Assembly: GCA_043424675.1 (NCBI GenBank)
Contig: JBHWPB010000047.1
Span: 1-23,517 of the forward strand
Source of the DNA: JBHWPB01 sp043424675
Lineage (GTDB): Bacteria > Bacillota > Bacilli > Lactobacillales > Carnobacteriaceae_A
DNA length: 23,517 nucleotides
Reading direction: 5' to 3'
How positions within the stretch are numbered: the first letter of the stretch is position 1; each line of letters opens with the position of its first letter. Shown piece after piece: positions 1-8,650 of the stretch. Both the position numbers and the translations under genes were made by a program. Under the pieces are notes generated by a model, which was given only the letters and a program-made list of their open reading frames with translations, made no database searches and was not told where the DNA came from.

Positions 1-12
1 GTTGCAAAATAA
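1..12 (+). CDS. Last codons of an upstream gene, possibly rny (partial)
   Basis: Frame 1 reads Val-Ala-Lys-stop, followed 43 bases later by a strong terminator. RNase Y (rny) usually lies just upstream of ymdB in Bacillota and its proteins commonly end in Ala-Lys, so this could be its tail. Three codons are too few to prove it; this is a guess from gene order. Confidence 0.25.
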   Translation, partial: VAK

Positions 13-55
13 GGAACATATACCTTATTACATTTAAAAGATATATTTATTTTAT

Positions 56-87
56 AAAAAGTAGATGTGCAAACATCTACTTTTTTT
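56..87 (+). terminator. Rho-independent terminator before ymdB
   Basis: A perfect 8-bp stem (GTAGATGT at 61-68 with ACATCTAC at 73-80) closes a 4-base loop. It is preceded by an A-run and followed by seven T residues. It ends the transcript entering from the left edge, so ymdB needs its own promoter downstream. Confidence 0.9.
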
Positions 88-124
88 AATCTTTTTTATT
101 TAAAGAAGGAGTCTCTGTCTCTTT

Positions 125-153
125 TTCTCATATTCTAAAAATTGTGTTAAAAT
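125..153 (+). promoter_or_regulatory. Possible promoter of ymdB-mutS-mutL
   Basis: TAAAAT at 148-153 can act as a -10 box, 17 bp after a poor -35 candidate (TTCTCA, 125-130). The only other sequence between the terminator and the ymdB ribosome binding site (GGAAGAGG, 171-178) is AT-rich. The position fits; the boxes are weak. Confidence 0.35.
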
Positions 154-184
154 AAATAGACTTGATATTAGGAAGAGGAAAAGA

Positions 185-985
185 ATGAAAATATTATTTA
201 TTGGTGATGTTGTCGGTCCCCTCGGTCAATCTATGGTAGAAGAATATCTGCCTGAACTTAAACAAAAATATAAACCGCAAGTCACGATTATCAATGGTGA
301 GAATGCAGCCAATGGACGAGGAATTACAGAATCCATATATAAAAAGTTTTTACAGGATGGGGCAGATGTCGTAACACTTGGGAACCATGCTTGGGATAAC
401 AGGGAAATATTCGATTTTATTGAGGATGCCGATAAGCTGGTGCGTCCTGCAAATTTCCCAGAAGCAACTACTCCTGGAAGAGGAATGGTTTTCATCAATG
501 TCAACCAATACAAATTAGCAGTGATTAACCTCCAAGGAACTGCTTTAATGGATAGCCTGCAGGATCCTTTCTTGAAAGCAGATGAGCTTGTAGCAGAAGC
601 ACGGGAAGAAACGGACTTAATTTTCATGGATTTCCATGCTGAAACAACCAGTGAAAAACAAGCGATGGGCTGGCATCTAGACGGAAGAGTCTCAGCGGTT
701 ATCGGAACACACACTCACGTTCAAACAAGTGACGCACGTATCTTGCCTCAAGGCACAGCCTACCTAACAGATGTGGGGATGACAGGACCTTACGACGGCA
801 TTTTAGGGATGAGAAGAGAAGATATTTTAAGACGTTACTACACTCATATGCCGACGCGTTTTAACGTGGAAGAGAAGGGACGAAGACTCTTGAGCGGCTG
901 CATCATCACTGTAGACGAAGACTCAGGATCTGCCACAAAAATAGAAAGAATTTTGATCAATGAAGACAATACTTTTTATAATTAA
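185..985 (+). CDS. ymdB: YmdB family metallophosphoesterase (2',3'-cyclic nucleotide phosphodiesterase)
   Basis: A 266-residue cytosolic calcineurin-like phosphoesterase of the YmdB/TIGR00282 family. In Bacillus subtilis YmdB hydrolyses 2',3'-cAMP and affects biofilm and motility gene expression. The dinuclear metal site is complete: Asp8 in the N-terminal GDVVG, Glu39-Asn40 in NGEN, Asn67-His68 in GNHAWD, His151 in DFHAE, and His176/His178 in GTHTHVQ. Length is full for the family. The ATG is placed 6 bases after GGAAGAGG. mutS starts 29 bp downstream, so the gene probably leads a ymdB-mutS-mutL operon. The protein is recognised with confidence; its physiological role in this species is not shown by the sequence. 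Confidence 0.95.
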   Translation: MKILFIGDVVGPLGQSMVEEYLPELKQKYKPQVTIINGENAANGRGITESIYKKFLQDGADVVTLGNHAWDNREIFDFIEDADKLVRPANFPEATTPGRGMVFINVNQYKLAVINLQGTALMDSLQDPFLKADELVAEAREETDLIFMDFHAETTSEKQAMGWHLDGRVSAVIGTHTHVQTSDARILPQGTAYLTDVGMTGPYDGILGMRREDILRRYYTHMPTRFNVEEKGRRLLSGCIITVDEDSGSATKIERILINEDNTFYN

Positions 986-1014
986 AAAGACAGAGAAAGG
1001 AAGCAGGTGAAATA

Positions 1015-3576
1015 ATGCCTCAAAAAACAGAAGATACTCCAATGATGAAGCAATATAAAAAGATAAAAGCAGATTACGAAGATGCCTTTCTATTTTTTCG
1101 TCTCGGGGATTTCTATGAGATGTTTTATGAAGATGCAGAAGAGGGGGCTCAGATTTTAGAACTGACTTTGACAGCACGGAATAAAAATGCAGATGAACCG
1201 ATACCCATGTGCGGAGTTCCTTACCATTCAGCAGAGCAATATATCGATCAGCTCGTTGAAAAAGGATATAAAGTAGCAATTTGTGAGCAAGTAGAAGATC
1301 CTCAGACTGCTAAAGGAATGGTGGCACGTGAAGTTGTGCAGCTCATTACTCCTGGAACAGTTATGGGGGAATCTGTCCTCGATGCCAAAGAAAATAATTA
1401 TCTGACCGCTGTTCTTCATAGAAGTGACCGATATTATCTTGCTTATGTTGATTTATCAACCGGAGAACTTAGAGCAACAGAGCTCACTGGAATTGAAAGT
1501 GTCGTTAATGAGCTGGCGGCGCTCCAAAGTCGGGAAGTTTTACTGGAAGAAGAGGAAGAAGAGCTTGCTGATCACTTAGAAAGCCAACTTGCAATTATTG
1601 TTTCCAATCCCCGCTCAGAGATTAAAGAAAACTTCTCTACTTATCTTTCTGGAAGAAGCCTTCAAGAGGGTATTGAAAACGTGTTGAAAATGTTGCTTAA
1701 TTACTTATCCGATACTCAAATGAGAGCGCTGGATCACTTGCAGCCGGTCGATGTCTATGAAACAGAACACTTTTTACGTTTAGGACCAGGGGCAAGAAAA
1801 AATCTCGAGTTACAAAAATCCTTAAAAGATAACTCTAAAAAAGGCACATTACTCTGGCTGTTAGATGAAACCGAAACAGCTATGGGTGGACGCCTATTGA
1901 AGCAATGGTTAGATAAACCTCTGATCGATCGAAAGCAAATTGAAAAAAGACAAACTTTCACCGCAAATTTATTAGAAAATTTCTTTGAAAGGGCAGACTT
2001 AACTGAAATTCTATCTAAAGTCTATGACTTAGAACGTTTAGCTGGCCGCATTGCCTTTCAAACAGTAAATGCACGCGATTTAATACAATTGAAAGACTCT
2101 CTGAATCAAATTCCTCTTCTTATTTCCTTGCTTGAGATGATGAATCAGTCAGGGGTATGGAAAGAGATTTTAGAACAACTAGATCCGATCACTGATGTTC
2201 GAGATTTGATCGAGAGAGCGATTGTCCCAGAACCTCCTATCTCACTGACAGAAGGCGGCATCATTCAGGATGGCTTTCATGAAAAGCTAGATCAATACCT
2301 CGATGCTATGAGAAATAATAAACAGTGGATCGCAAACTTACAGGAAGAAGAACGGGAAGCAACAGGAATTAAAAATCTAAAAATTGGTTTCAACAAAGTA
2401 TTCGGTTACTATATTGAAGTCACCAACGCCAATAGAGATAAAGTGGATGAAACGCGTTATGAGCGTAAACAAACGTTGACCAATTCAGAAAGATATATCA
2501 CACCTGAGCTCAAAGAAAAAGAGGCGATTATACTCGAAGCTGAGGAAAAATCTCAAGCCTTAGAATATGAACTCTTCGTTGAGATTCGGGAAACGATCAA
2601 AAGAGAAATTGACCGCCTGCAGAAATTGGCTAAGCTTGTCTCCACAGTTGATGTTCTCCAATCTTTCGCTGAAGTAAGCGATCGTTATCAGTTCACGCGT
2701 CCCGAGCTGCACGGAGATTCTCAGACGATCTTCATCGAAGAAGGGCGCCATCCTGTTGTCGAAAAAGTTTTAGGGGATCAGACTTATGTCCCCAATAACG
2801 TCTATATGGACGACGACACAGATATACTTTTAATCACAGGCCCGAATATGTCAGGGAAAAGTACTTATATGAGACAGCTGGCTTTAACTATTATTATGTC
2901 TCAGATGGGTTGCTTCGTGCCTGCCCAAGAAACGAAGCTGCCTGTTTTTGACCAAATTTTCACCCGCATCGGCGCGATGGACGATTTAATCGGCGGTCAA
3001 AGTACCTTTATGGTGGAGATGAAGGAGGCAAACTTTGCTTTAGAAAAGGCAACACCGAGAAGTCTCATCCTTTTCGATGAAATTGGAAGGGGAACAGCCA
3101 CTTATGATGGGATGGCTTTAGCTGAAGCTATCATTGAATATATTCATAATAATATCCATGCGAAGACTTTATTTTCTACTCACTATCACGAATTGACTGT
3201 TTTGGAAGAACGCTTAGATAAGCTTGTCAATGTGCATGTAGGTGCTGTAGAGGATGAGGGTGATCTCGTGTTCCTCCACAAAATGGAAGCAGGTCCAACT
3301 GATAAAAGTTACGGCGTGCAAGTAGCCAAACTCGCAGGTTTACCTCATGAAGTCATCCAGCAAGCCAATAAAATTATGAAAGAATTTGAAAAAGAAGAAC
3401 ATAATCCTTTTGTCAAAGAAGAGCCTGCTTCACAAATGACACTCTTCCACTTCGATGGCACTGACAACGAAAAAGAAATTTTAGAGGAACTGAAGGGATT
3501 AGACATCAATAGTTTATCTCCGATGGATACATTCAAACAAGTAAATGATTGGCTTGACCGTTTAGAGACCGATTAG
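1015..3576 (+). CDS. mutS: DNA mismatch repair protein MutS
   Basis: A full-length MutS (853 residues) that recognises mismatches and recruits MutL. The mismatch-probing Phe-x-Glu motif is Phe33-Tyr34-Glu35 inside GDFYEMFYEDA. The C-terminal ABC ATPase has a Walker A GPNMSGKST at 609-617 and Walker B LILFDEIGRGT with Asp688-Glu689, followed by the STHYHELT segment. Near the C-terminus QMTLF (807-811) matches the Gln-x-x-[Leu/Phe]-Phe type of sliding-clamp binding motif used by Bacillus MutS. The ATG follows GGAAGCAGGTGA. mutL begins 15 bp after the stop, so the two are cotranscribed. Nothing looks degraded. Confidence 0.98.
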   Translation: MPQKTEDTPMMKQYKKIKADYEDAFLFFRLGDFYEMFYEDAEEGAQILELTLTARNKNADEPIPMCGVPYHSAEQYIDQLVEKGYKVAICEQVEDPQTAKGMVAREVVQLITPGTVMGESVLDAKENNYLTAVLHRSDRYYLAYVDLSTGELRATELTGIESVVNELAALQSREVLLEEEEEELADHLESQLAIIVSNPRSEIKENFSTYLSGRSLQEGIENVLKMLLNYLSDTQMRALDHLQPVDVYETEHFLRLGPGARKNLELQKSLKDNSKKGTLLWLLDETETAMGGRLLKQWLDKPLIDRKQIEKRQTFTANLLENFFERADLTEILSKVYDLERLAGRIAFQTVNARDLIQLKDSLNQIPLLISLLEMMNQSGVWKEILEQLDPITDVRDLIERAIVPEPPISLTEGGIIQDGFHEKLDQYLDAMRNNKQWIANLQEEEREATGIKNLKIGFNKVFGYYIEVTNANRDKVDETRYERKQTLTNSERYITPELKEKEAIILEAEEKSQALEYELFVEIRETIKREIDRLQKLAKLVSTVDVLQSFAEVSDRYQFTRPELHGDSQTIFIEEGRHPVVEKVLGDQTYVPNNVYMDDDTDILLITGPNMSGKSTYMRQLALTIIMSQMGCFVPAQETKLPVFDQIFTRIGAMDDLIGGQSTFMVEMKEANFALEKATPRSLILFDEIGRGTATYDGMALAEAIIEYIHNNIHAKTLFSTHYHELTVLEERLDKLVNVHVGAVEDEGDLVFLHKMEAGPTDKSYGVQVAKLAGLPHEVIQQANKIMKEFEKEEHNPFVKEEPASQMTLFHFDGTDNEKEILEELKGLDINSLSPMDTFKQVNDWLDRLETD

Positions 3577-3591
3577 AAAGGAGAAGTTAAC

Positions 3592-5445
3592 TTGCCAGAT
3601 ATCACAATTATTCCTCAGACCTTAGCTAACCAGATAGCAGCTGGAGAAGTTATTGAGCGGCCGGCATCTGTCGTCAAAGAATTGGTTGAAAATGCCATCG
3701 ATGCAGAAGCATCTCAGATTGATATCAAAATACAAGAAGCAGGCATGGAAATTATTGAAATAACAGATGATGGAAAAGGCATCAAAGCAGATGAGCTGGA
3801 ACTCGCTTTTGAACGGCACGCCACTTCAAAACTTCTCGAAAAAGAAGATCTTTTTCGAGTCAAAACGCTTGGTTTTAGAGGAGAAGCCCTTCCTTCTATC
3901 GCCTCTGTTTCCGAACTCACAATAGAGAGTTCGACAGATGAAGGAGCAGGACGAATGCTGAAAGTAAAAGGCGGCGAAGTCGTAGAAAACAAACCTGCAT
4001 CGAGCCGCAGAGGGACGACTGTCAAAGTAAGAAATTTGTTTTTCAATACACCTGCCCGTTTGAAGCATATTAAATCTCTCTCGACAGAATTGTCTCACAT
4101 TACAAACATCGTAAATCGTTTTGCGCTTGCGCATCCGGAGGTGATCTTTCGTTTGCATAATAATGGCCATATAGTTATGCGAACTTCTGGAAATGGCGAT
4201 TTAAGACAAGCTATTGCGGGGGTGTATGGAGTAGACATCGCTCGGAAGATGCTTGAAATAGAAGCAGAAAATTTGAATTATAAAGTGGCAGGTTATATAT
4301 CAAAACCCGAATTGACAAGGTCTAACAGCTCTTATATTACGCTCGTTGTCAATGGACGAGTCATTAAAAATTATCGTTTATCTCGTGCTATTGAAACAGG
4401 GTATGGTTCTAAGCTCATGATCAATCGCTACCCTTTTGCGGTGTGTCATATCACATTGGATCCTTTACTTGTCGATGTCAACGTGCACCCCACAAAACAA
4501 GAAGTAAGAATAAGTGAAGAGGAAGATCTCATAAACCTGTTAAAACAGGCGGTGAACGAGGCATTGCAAGAGACTGTTCGAATTCCGGACGCACTTGAAA
4601 GGGAACCAATTGAGAAGAAAAATAAAAGCTTGAACCCGGAGCAGTCCAAACTCGACTTTTCTTATTCGAAACGAGAAGATAGCAAGGTAGAAGAAGAAAT
4701 CAGTTTCCTTGGGGAAGAAAGAACAGGGCCAAGCTCTGCCCAAGAGAGTAGAGTGAATAAAAAATATACAGCAACTAGAGAAGATCATTTAGAAGAATCT
4801 CCTTTAGAGACGGCAAAGAAAAGAGAGAGACAGAGTCTAGATGAAGAACATGAAGAAGATACTTTCCCAGTGATGGATTATATCGGACAGGCTCATGGCA
4901 CTTATCTTATCGCTCAAAATGAAGAAGGCATTTATTTCATCGACCAGCATGCAGCCCAAGAACGTATAAAATACGAATATTATAGGGAAGAAATCGGGAA
5001 GAGTGAAAACCACCAGCAGCACTTATTGATGCCAATCATTTTAGAGTACCCACACGACGAATTTTTAATTATCGAAGAACACAAGAGTAAGCTCAAAGAT
5101 GTAGGCATCGAACTTGAACATTTTGGTGGGAATACTTATATACTTAAAAGCCATCCCAATTGGTTCATTGAGGGGCAGGAAGAAGAGACCGCTCGAGAAA
5201 TGATTGACTTTTTCTTAAACGAACAAAAGATCTCAATCAGAGCATTTAGAGAGGCAACTGCTATCATGATGAGCTGCAAGCGCTCCATTAAAGCTAACCA
5301 CCATTTGAACAGGCAGGAAGCAGAAAACCTGCTCTATGATTTGAGTCAGACAGACAACCCTTATAATTGTCCTCATGGCAGACCGGTATTAGTACAGTTC
5401 ACGAATTATCAGATGGAGCGGCTGTTTAAGCGAATACAGGACTAG
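3592..5445 (+). CDS. mutL: DNA mismatch repair endonuclease MutL (TTG start)
   Basis: A 617-residue MutL. The N-terminal GHKL ATPase shows Glu30 and Asn34 in KELVENAIDA, Asp59-Asp60-Gly61 in TDDGKGI, and FRGEAL. The C-terminal domain carries the metal-dependent nicking motif DQHA(x2)E(x4)E at 451-462, the Ser-Cys-Lys motif around Cys562, and CPHGRP at 593-598. This places it in the endonuclease class found in bacteria without MutH. QHLLMP (476-481) resembles the clamp-binding motif of Bacillus MutL. An acidic, low-conservation linker lies roughly between residues 335 and 425. The TTG start follows AAAGGAGAAG closely and gives the expected N-terminus. Same operon as mutS. Confidence 0.98.
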   Translation: MPDITIIPQTLANQIAAGEVIERPASVVKELVENAIDAEASQIDIKIQEAGMEIIEITDDGKGIKADELELAFERHATSKLLEKEDLFRVKTLGFRGEALPSIASVSELTIESSTDEGAGRMLKVKGGEVVENKPASSRRGTTVKVRNLFFNTPARLKHIKSLSTELSHITNIVNRFALAHPEVIFRLHNNGHIVMRTSGNGDLRQAIAGVYGVDIARKMLEIEAENLNYKVAGYISKPELTRSNSSYITLVVNGRVIKNYRLSRAIETGYGSKLMINRYPFAVCHITLDPLLVDVNVHPTKQEVRISEEEDLINLLKQAVNEALQETVRIPDALEREPIEKKNKSLNPEQSKLDFSYSKREDSKVEEEISFLGEERTGPSSAQESRVNKKYTATREDHLEESPLETAKKRERQSLDEEHEEDTFPVMDYIGQAHGTYLIAQNEEGIYFIDQHAAQERIKYEYYREEIGKSENHQQHLLMPIILEYPHDEFLIIEEHKSKLKDVGIELEHFGGNTYILKSHPNWFIEGQEEETAREMIDFFLNEQKISIRAFREATAIMMSCKRSIKANHHLNRQEAENLLYDLSQTDNPYNCPHGRPVLVQFTNYQMERLFKRIQD

Positions 5446-5467
5446 AAGAAGGAGCAAACAAATAAAT

Positions 5468-5495
5468 TAAACATGTTGTTTATTCTTGGTACAAT
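5468..5495 (+). promoter_or_regulatory. Promoter of msrB with overlapping inverted repeat
   Basis: TACAAT (5490-5495) is preceded by TG plus one base, giving an extended -10 element. TTAAAC (5468-5473), 16 bp upstream, is a weak -35. A 6-bp inverted repeat, TAAACA at 5468-5473 and TGTTTA at 5477-5482, overlaps the promoter and could be an operator. No regulator can be named. Confidence 0.5.
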
Positions 5496-5524
5496 AAGAG
5501 TGTTCAAAGGAGGAATGCTTGATT

Positions 5525-5968
5525 ATGGAAAAAAATAAAGAAACAAAAGAAGAATTAAAACAACGTTTAACCCGCGAGCAATATGAAGTCACTCAAAATG
5601 ACGCAACAGAACACCCTTTTACGGGTGAGTACGATGACTTTTATGAGGAAGGAATCTACGTTGATATCGTAGACGGTAAACCTCTCTTTTCATCTACAGA
5701 TAAATATGATGCACACTGCGGCTGGCCTTCATTTACTAGACCGATTGAAGAAAGTATGATCCAAGAAAAAGTCGACCGAACACACGGTATGTTGAGAACT
5801 GAAGTCCGCAGCGAAGAGGCAGATTCTCACTTAGGACATGTCTTCACAGACGGTCCGCAAGATCAGGGAGGTCTGCGCTACTGCATCAACTCTGCAGCTT
5901 TGCGCTTTGTGCCCAAAGAAGATTTAGATGCAGAAGGATATGGAGAATACAAAGCCTTATTTGTATGA
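5525..5968 (+). CDS. msrB: Peptide-methionine (R)-S-oxide reductase MsrB
   Basis: A cytosolic thioredoxin-dependent enzyme that reduces methionine-R-sulfoxide in oxidised proteins. The family core is present: CGWPSF with Cys65 (likely the resolving Cys), RTEVRS, DSHLGHVF, and RYCINSAALRF with catalytic Cys120. The paired CxxC zinc motifs of many MsrB proteins are absent, as in the Bacillus enzyme. Length (147 residues) is normal for the stand-alone form. I chose ATG 5525, 11 bases after AAAGGAGG; an in-frame TTG at 5519, 5 bases after it, would add two residues and cannot be excluded. The gene has its own promoter and terminator, so it looks monocistronic. Confidence 0.95.
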   Translation: MEKNKETKEELKQRLTREQYEVTQNDATEHPFTGEYDDFYEEGIYVDIVDGKPLFSSTDKYDAHCGWPSFTRPIEESMIQEKVDRTHGMLRTEVRSEEADSHLGHVFTDGPQDQGGLRYCINSAALRFVPKEDLDAEGYGEYKALFV

Positions 5969-5982
5969 TGGAAAAAAGTATG

Positions 5983-6014
5983 AAATAGCGTAAGGATTCC
6001 TTGCGCTATTTTTT
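5983..6014 (+). terminator. Terminator of msrB
   Basis: AAATAGCG (5983-5990) pairs with CGCTATTT (6004-6011), extended by AAGG/CCTT inside with one T-G wobble and a 3-base loop, then a T-run. It sits 14 bases after the msrB stop. Confidence 0.88.
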
Positions 6015-6242
6015 GATGTAACAATATTTTATCGAGATGATTGGATTTGAAAAATTAGAAAAGCATAAGAAAGTATTAACTCGGCTGATCAAAAATAAAG
6101 AGGCTTCTCTCGTATGATATGAGTATCTGCGCGGGGAGTTTTCTTTTTGAAATTCAATCCTGACATAGAAAATTTCCGCAGATGCTGTAAAATGAAATAT
6201 AGCAGAAAAATTGTCAGAAATAGAAATGGGAAAGGAAACAAG

Positions 6243-6842
6243 ATGAAAGTGATCATGTCAATCGTTTTATTAGGTTTATCTATGGTTCTCTTATTTTTTG
6301 GAGGGAGCTATGTCTATATCATGAATAGTCTTGTTGTCACTGAGGAACCAGTCGTTTCCGACATCATTATCGTTCCTGAGGGCGGTGTGACGGTTGAAAG
6401 AGCCCGTTCCGCCCGCCAACTTTTAGATCAAGGCTACAGCCGCTCAGGTCAAGTTGTTGTTTCACCTTTAGTAGCCAATAATATGGAATATTATGAATAT
6501 TATGATTTCCATGAGGAAGAAATAATTAATGAAGTAGAAGCAACCAATACTTATGAAAACGCCCTCAACACGTTAGAAATTGTTGATGAATTGGGGTATG
6601 ATTCAGCTATTGTCACTTCATCGGACTACCATATGAAACGTGTGAAATTATTATACGATCGCGTCAATCAAGAGAAGGATTATAATTTTGATCTGACCTA
6701 CGTGGCAGCTCTCCATGAAAAAGAAGGAGAGCTGGTAACCTGGAAAGACGCCCCGAGGCATATCCAAAGCTTTGCCAGGGAGGAATTCTGGAAGTATTGG
6801 TGGTATATCCTGCGATTAAATGAAAGATTTCCCTACCAATGA
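6243..6842 (+). CDS. YdcF/SanA-like (DUF218) membrane-anchored protein
   Basis: A 199-residue protein with one N-terminal membrane segment (about residues 2-27, no lipobox), so the rest is probably outside the membrane. The soluble part fits the DUF218 (YdcF/ElyC/SanA) fold: an early Asp followed by a hydrophobic strand (SDIIIVPEGG), an Arg/Ala-rich helix, NTYENALNT, and VTSSDYHMKR, which matches the conserved 'VTs-x-x-HM-x-R' region. The usual small Gly-rich 'VLGGG' is VPEGG here, and the central 'SGG' segment is not evident. Members are linked to envelope integrity and vancomycin sensitivity; the biochemical activity is uncertain. ATG 6243 follows AAAGGAAA; an upstream in-frame TTG (6147) adds 32 unlikely, basic residues. 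Own terminator. Confidence 0.8.
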   Translation: MKVIMSIVLLGLSMVLLFFGGSYVYIMNSLVVTEEPVVSDIIIVPEGGVTVERARSARQLLDQGYSRSGQVVVSPLVANNMEYYEYYDFHEEEIINEVEATNTYENALNTLEIVDELGYDSAIVTSSDYHMKRVKLLYDRVNQEKDYNFDLTYVAALHEKEGELVTWKDAPRHIQSFAREEFWKYWWYILRLNERFPYQ

Positions 6843-6859
6843 TAATATGGAAGCCAAAG

Positions 6860-6889
6860 AAGTCTCAAAACTAAAAAGAGACTTTTTTT
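6860..6889 (+). terminator. Terminator of the ydcF-like gene
   Basis: AAGTCTC (6860-6866) pairs with GAGACTT (6878-6884) around an A-rich 11-base loop. A seven-T tract follows, with an upstream AAAG that can extend the stem. It starts 17 bases after the stop codon. Confidence 0.85.
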
Positions 6890-6916
6890 ATTGATGGTAA
6901 AAAACAGATGTTCCCA

Positions 6917-6949
6917 TTGTTTAGTAAGTCGAGAACTTTATGATAAAAT
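6917..6949 (+). promoter_or_regulatory. Probable promoter of ruvAB
   Basis: TTGTTT (6917-6922) and TATGAT (6939-6944) are 16 bp apart, placed between the upstream terminator and the ruvA ribosome binding site. An overlapping extended -10 (TG, one base, TAAAAT at 6944-6949) is an alternative. No LexA-like box was found here. Confidence 0.5.
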
Positions 6950-6982
6950 GAATATACGAATGAAAGAGACAGGAGTAAGAGA

Positions 6983-7603
6983 ATGTTTGAATTTTTGAGA
7001 GGTATTATAACCGATTTAACACCTGCTTATGCAGTGCTTGACGTGTCAGGGATAGGATTCCAGCTTTTTATGGCTAATCCATACCGCTTGACAGATAAAA
7101 TGCAAGAAGAAAAAGAAGTAACAATCTATGTGTATCAAGATGTTAGACAAGATGCCCAACTCCTATACGGATTTAAAAATAAAATGGAAAAAGACCTTTT
7201 TTTACAGCTTATTAAAGTATCAGGAATCGGACCTAAAAGCGCGATGTCAATTTTGGCGAATGAAGACCATCAGGGACTGGCACAGGCTGTAGAAAATGAA
7301 GATGTCGACTATCTTATTCAATTCCCCGGAGTTGGAAAAAAAACAGCTGGTCAGCTGATCTTAGATTTGAATGGGAAATTGGATAATATTTTCTTTAATA
7401 ATTATGAGTCGGAAGATGATATTCCAGATTTTATTTCGCGACCTTCAAGAAACAGGGAGTTAGAAGATGCTATCGAAGCCTTGCACGCTTTGGGTTATGG
7501 TAAAAGAGAAACATCAAGAATAAAAAAGGAGCTTGAAAAGATGGAAGCTATGGAAACAGACGCTTATCTCAGTCAAGCCCTATCATTATTGACAAAACAT
7601 TAA
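6983..7603 (+). CDS. ruvA: Holliday junction branch migration protein RuvA
   Basis: A 206-residue RuvA, which binds the four-way junction as a tetramer and loads RuvB rings. The N-terminal OB fold begins MFEFLRGIITDL. Two helix-hairpin-helix motifs follow, LIKVSGIGPKSA and LIQFPGVGKKTA. The C-terminal RuvB-contacting domain is visible as LEDAIEALHALGYGKRE. The length is normal. The ATG lies 7 bases after ACAGGAG. ruvB starts 16 bp downstream, and the pair has a promoter of its own. Confidence 0.97.
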   Translation: MFEFLRGIITDLTPAYAVLDVSGIGFQLFMANPYRLTDKMQEEKEVTIYVYQDVRQDAQLLYGFKNKMEKDLFLQLIKVSGIGPKSAMSILANEDHQGLAQAVENEDVDYLIQFPGVGKKTAGQLILDLNGKLDNIFFNNYESEDDIPDFISRPSRNRELEDAIEALHALGYGKRETSRIKKELEKMEAMETDAYLSQALSLLTKH

Positions 7604-7619
7604 TAGAGGATGAGATAAT

Positions 7620-8630
7620 ATGTTACAAGATGATGAACGTATAGTTTCTCCCGCCTCAACAGGAGAGGAGGAAGAACAGTATGAACTGTCACTGAGACCT
7701 CAAACCTTTGACGATTATATCGGCCAAGAAAAAATCACAACAGAACTTGCTGTCTATATTGAAGCTGCCAAGATGAGAGAAGAATCTTTGGACCATGTCT
7801 TGCTTCACGGTCCTCCCGGTTTGGGGAAAACGACGCTGGGATATGTTATCGGAAATGAAATGGGTGTTGATGTACGAACAACGAGCGGCCCAGCTATAGA
7901 GAAAAGCGGCGACTTGTTAGCGATGCTCAACGAATTGGAGCCGGGTGATATTCTCTTTATTGACGAAATTCACAGATTGCCGCGGACAGTGGAAGAGATG
8001 TTGTATTCCTGTATGGAAGACTTTTTTGTCGATATTATTGTGGGAGAAGGTTCCAGTGCTCACCCTGTTCATTTTCCGCTTCCGCCTTTTACTTTAATAG
8101 GAGCAACGACACGAGCAGGTGCTTTGTCTGCTCCTCTTCGCGACCGTTTTGGCATTGTATTGAATATGGAATACTACTCGCCTGACGACTTAAAAGAAAT
8201 CGTTCTCAGAACATCAGAAGTACTAAAAGTGGATATTACAGACGAAGGAGCTCGCGAAATAGCTTATCGATCAAGAGGAACGCCCCGTATCACGAATCGT
8301 TTATTAAAAAGGGTGCGTGACTTTTCTGAAGTCAAAGGTACAGGACAGGTCACACAGAAGAGTGCGCAAGCGTCTCTCGAGCTTTTAAGAGTGGATCACG
8401 AGGGACTGGATGCGACGGACTATCGTTTACTCGAAATTATTATTGAACGTTATGGTGGGGGGCCGGTCGGATTAAATACACTGGCAGCGAATCTGGGTGA
8501 GGAAGTTGAGACAATAGAAGATATGATTGAACCTTACTTACTACAAGCAGGGTTTATTAATCGGACAGCCAGGGGACGTATGGCTACCTCGAGAAGCTAC
8601 GACCATTTAGGGATCTCTTTTGACCCTTAA
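7620..8630 (+). CDS. ruvB: Holliday junction branch migration ATPase RuvB
   Basis: A 336-residue AAA+ motor that drives branch migration with RuvA. Visible elements in order: Walker A GPPGLGKTT (64-72), Walker B DEIH (115-118), sensor 1 GATTRAG, the arginine finger in LRDRFG (Arg174-Arg176 region), sensor 2 around RGTPRITNRLL, and the C-terminal winged helix ending near AGFINRTARGR. The N-terminus carries a short acidic stretch before LRPQTFDDYIGQ, as is common in Lactobacillales. The ATG follows AGAGGA by 9 bases. The transcript probably stops at the hairpin 20 bp after the stop. Confidence 0.98.
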   Translation: MLQDDERIVSPASTGEEEEQYELSLRPQTFDDYIGQEKITTELAVYIEAAKMREESLDHVLLHGPPGLGKTTLGYVIGNEMGVDVRTTSGPAIEKSGDLLAMLNELEPGDILFIDEIHRLPRTVEEMLYSCMEDFFVDIIVGEGSSAHPVHFPLPPFTLIGATTRAGALSAPLRDRFGIVLNMEYYSPDDLKEIVLRTSEVLKVDITDEGAREIAYRSRGTPRITNRLLKRVRDFSEVKGTGQVTQKSAQASLELLRVDHEGLDATDYRLLEIIIERYGGGPVGLNTLAANLGEEVETIEDMIEPYLLQAGFINRTARGRMATSRSYDHLGISFDP

Positions 8631-8650
8631 TCACTGATCAAAAATTTAAT

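Noticed and set aside
226..714. Minus-strand open frame of 162 codons inside ymdB
   Set aside because: It is fully antisense to a conserved gene with all catalytic motifs intact, and has no independent support.
3714..4170. Open frames of 110 and 114 codons on the minus strand inside mutL
   Set aside because: They lie opposite conserved MutL ATPase motifs, lack ribosome binding sites, and their translations resemble no protein; they mirror the coding strand.
6037..6117. 26-codon open frame (MIGFEKLEKHKK...) between msrB and the ydcF-like gene
   Set aside because: No Shine-Dalgarno sequence precedes it and nothing is recognisable; it may be chance or a remnant.
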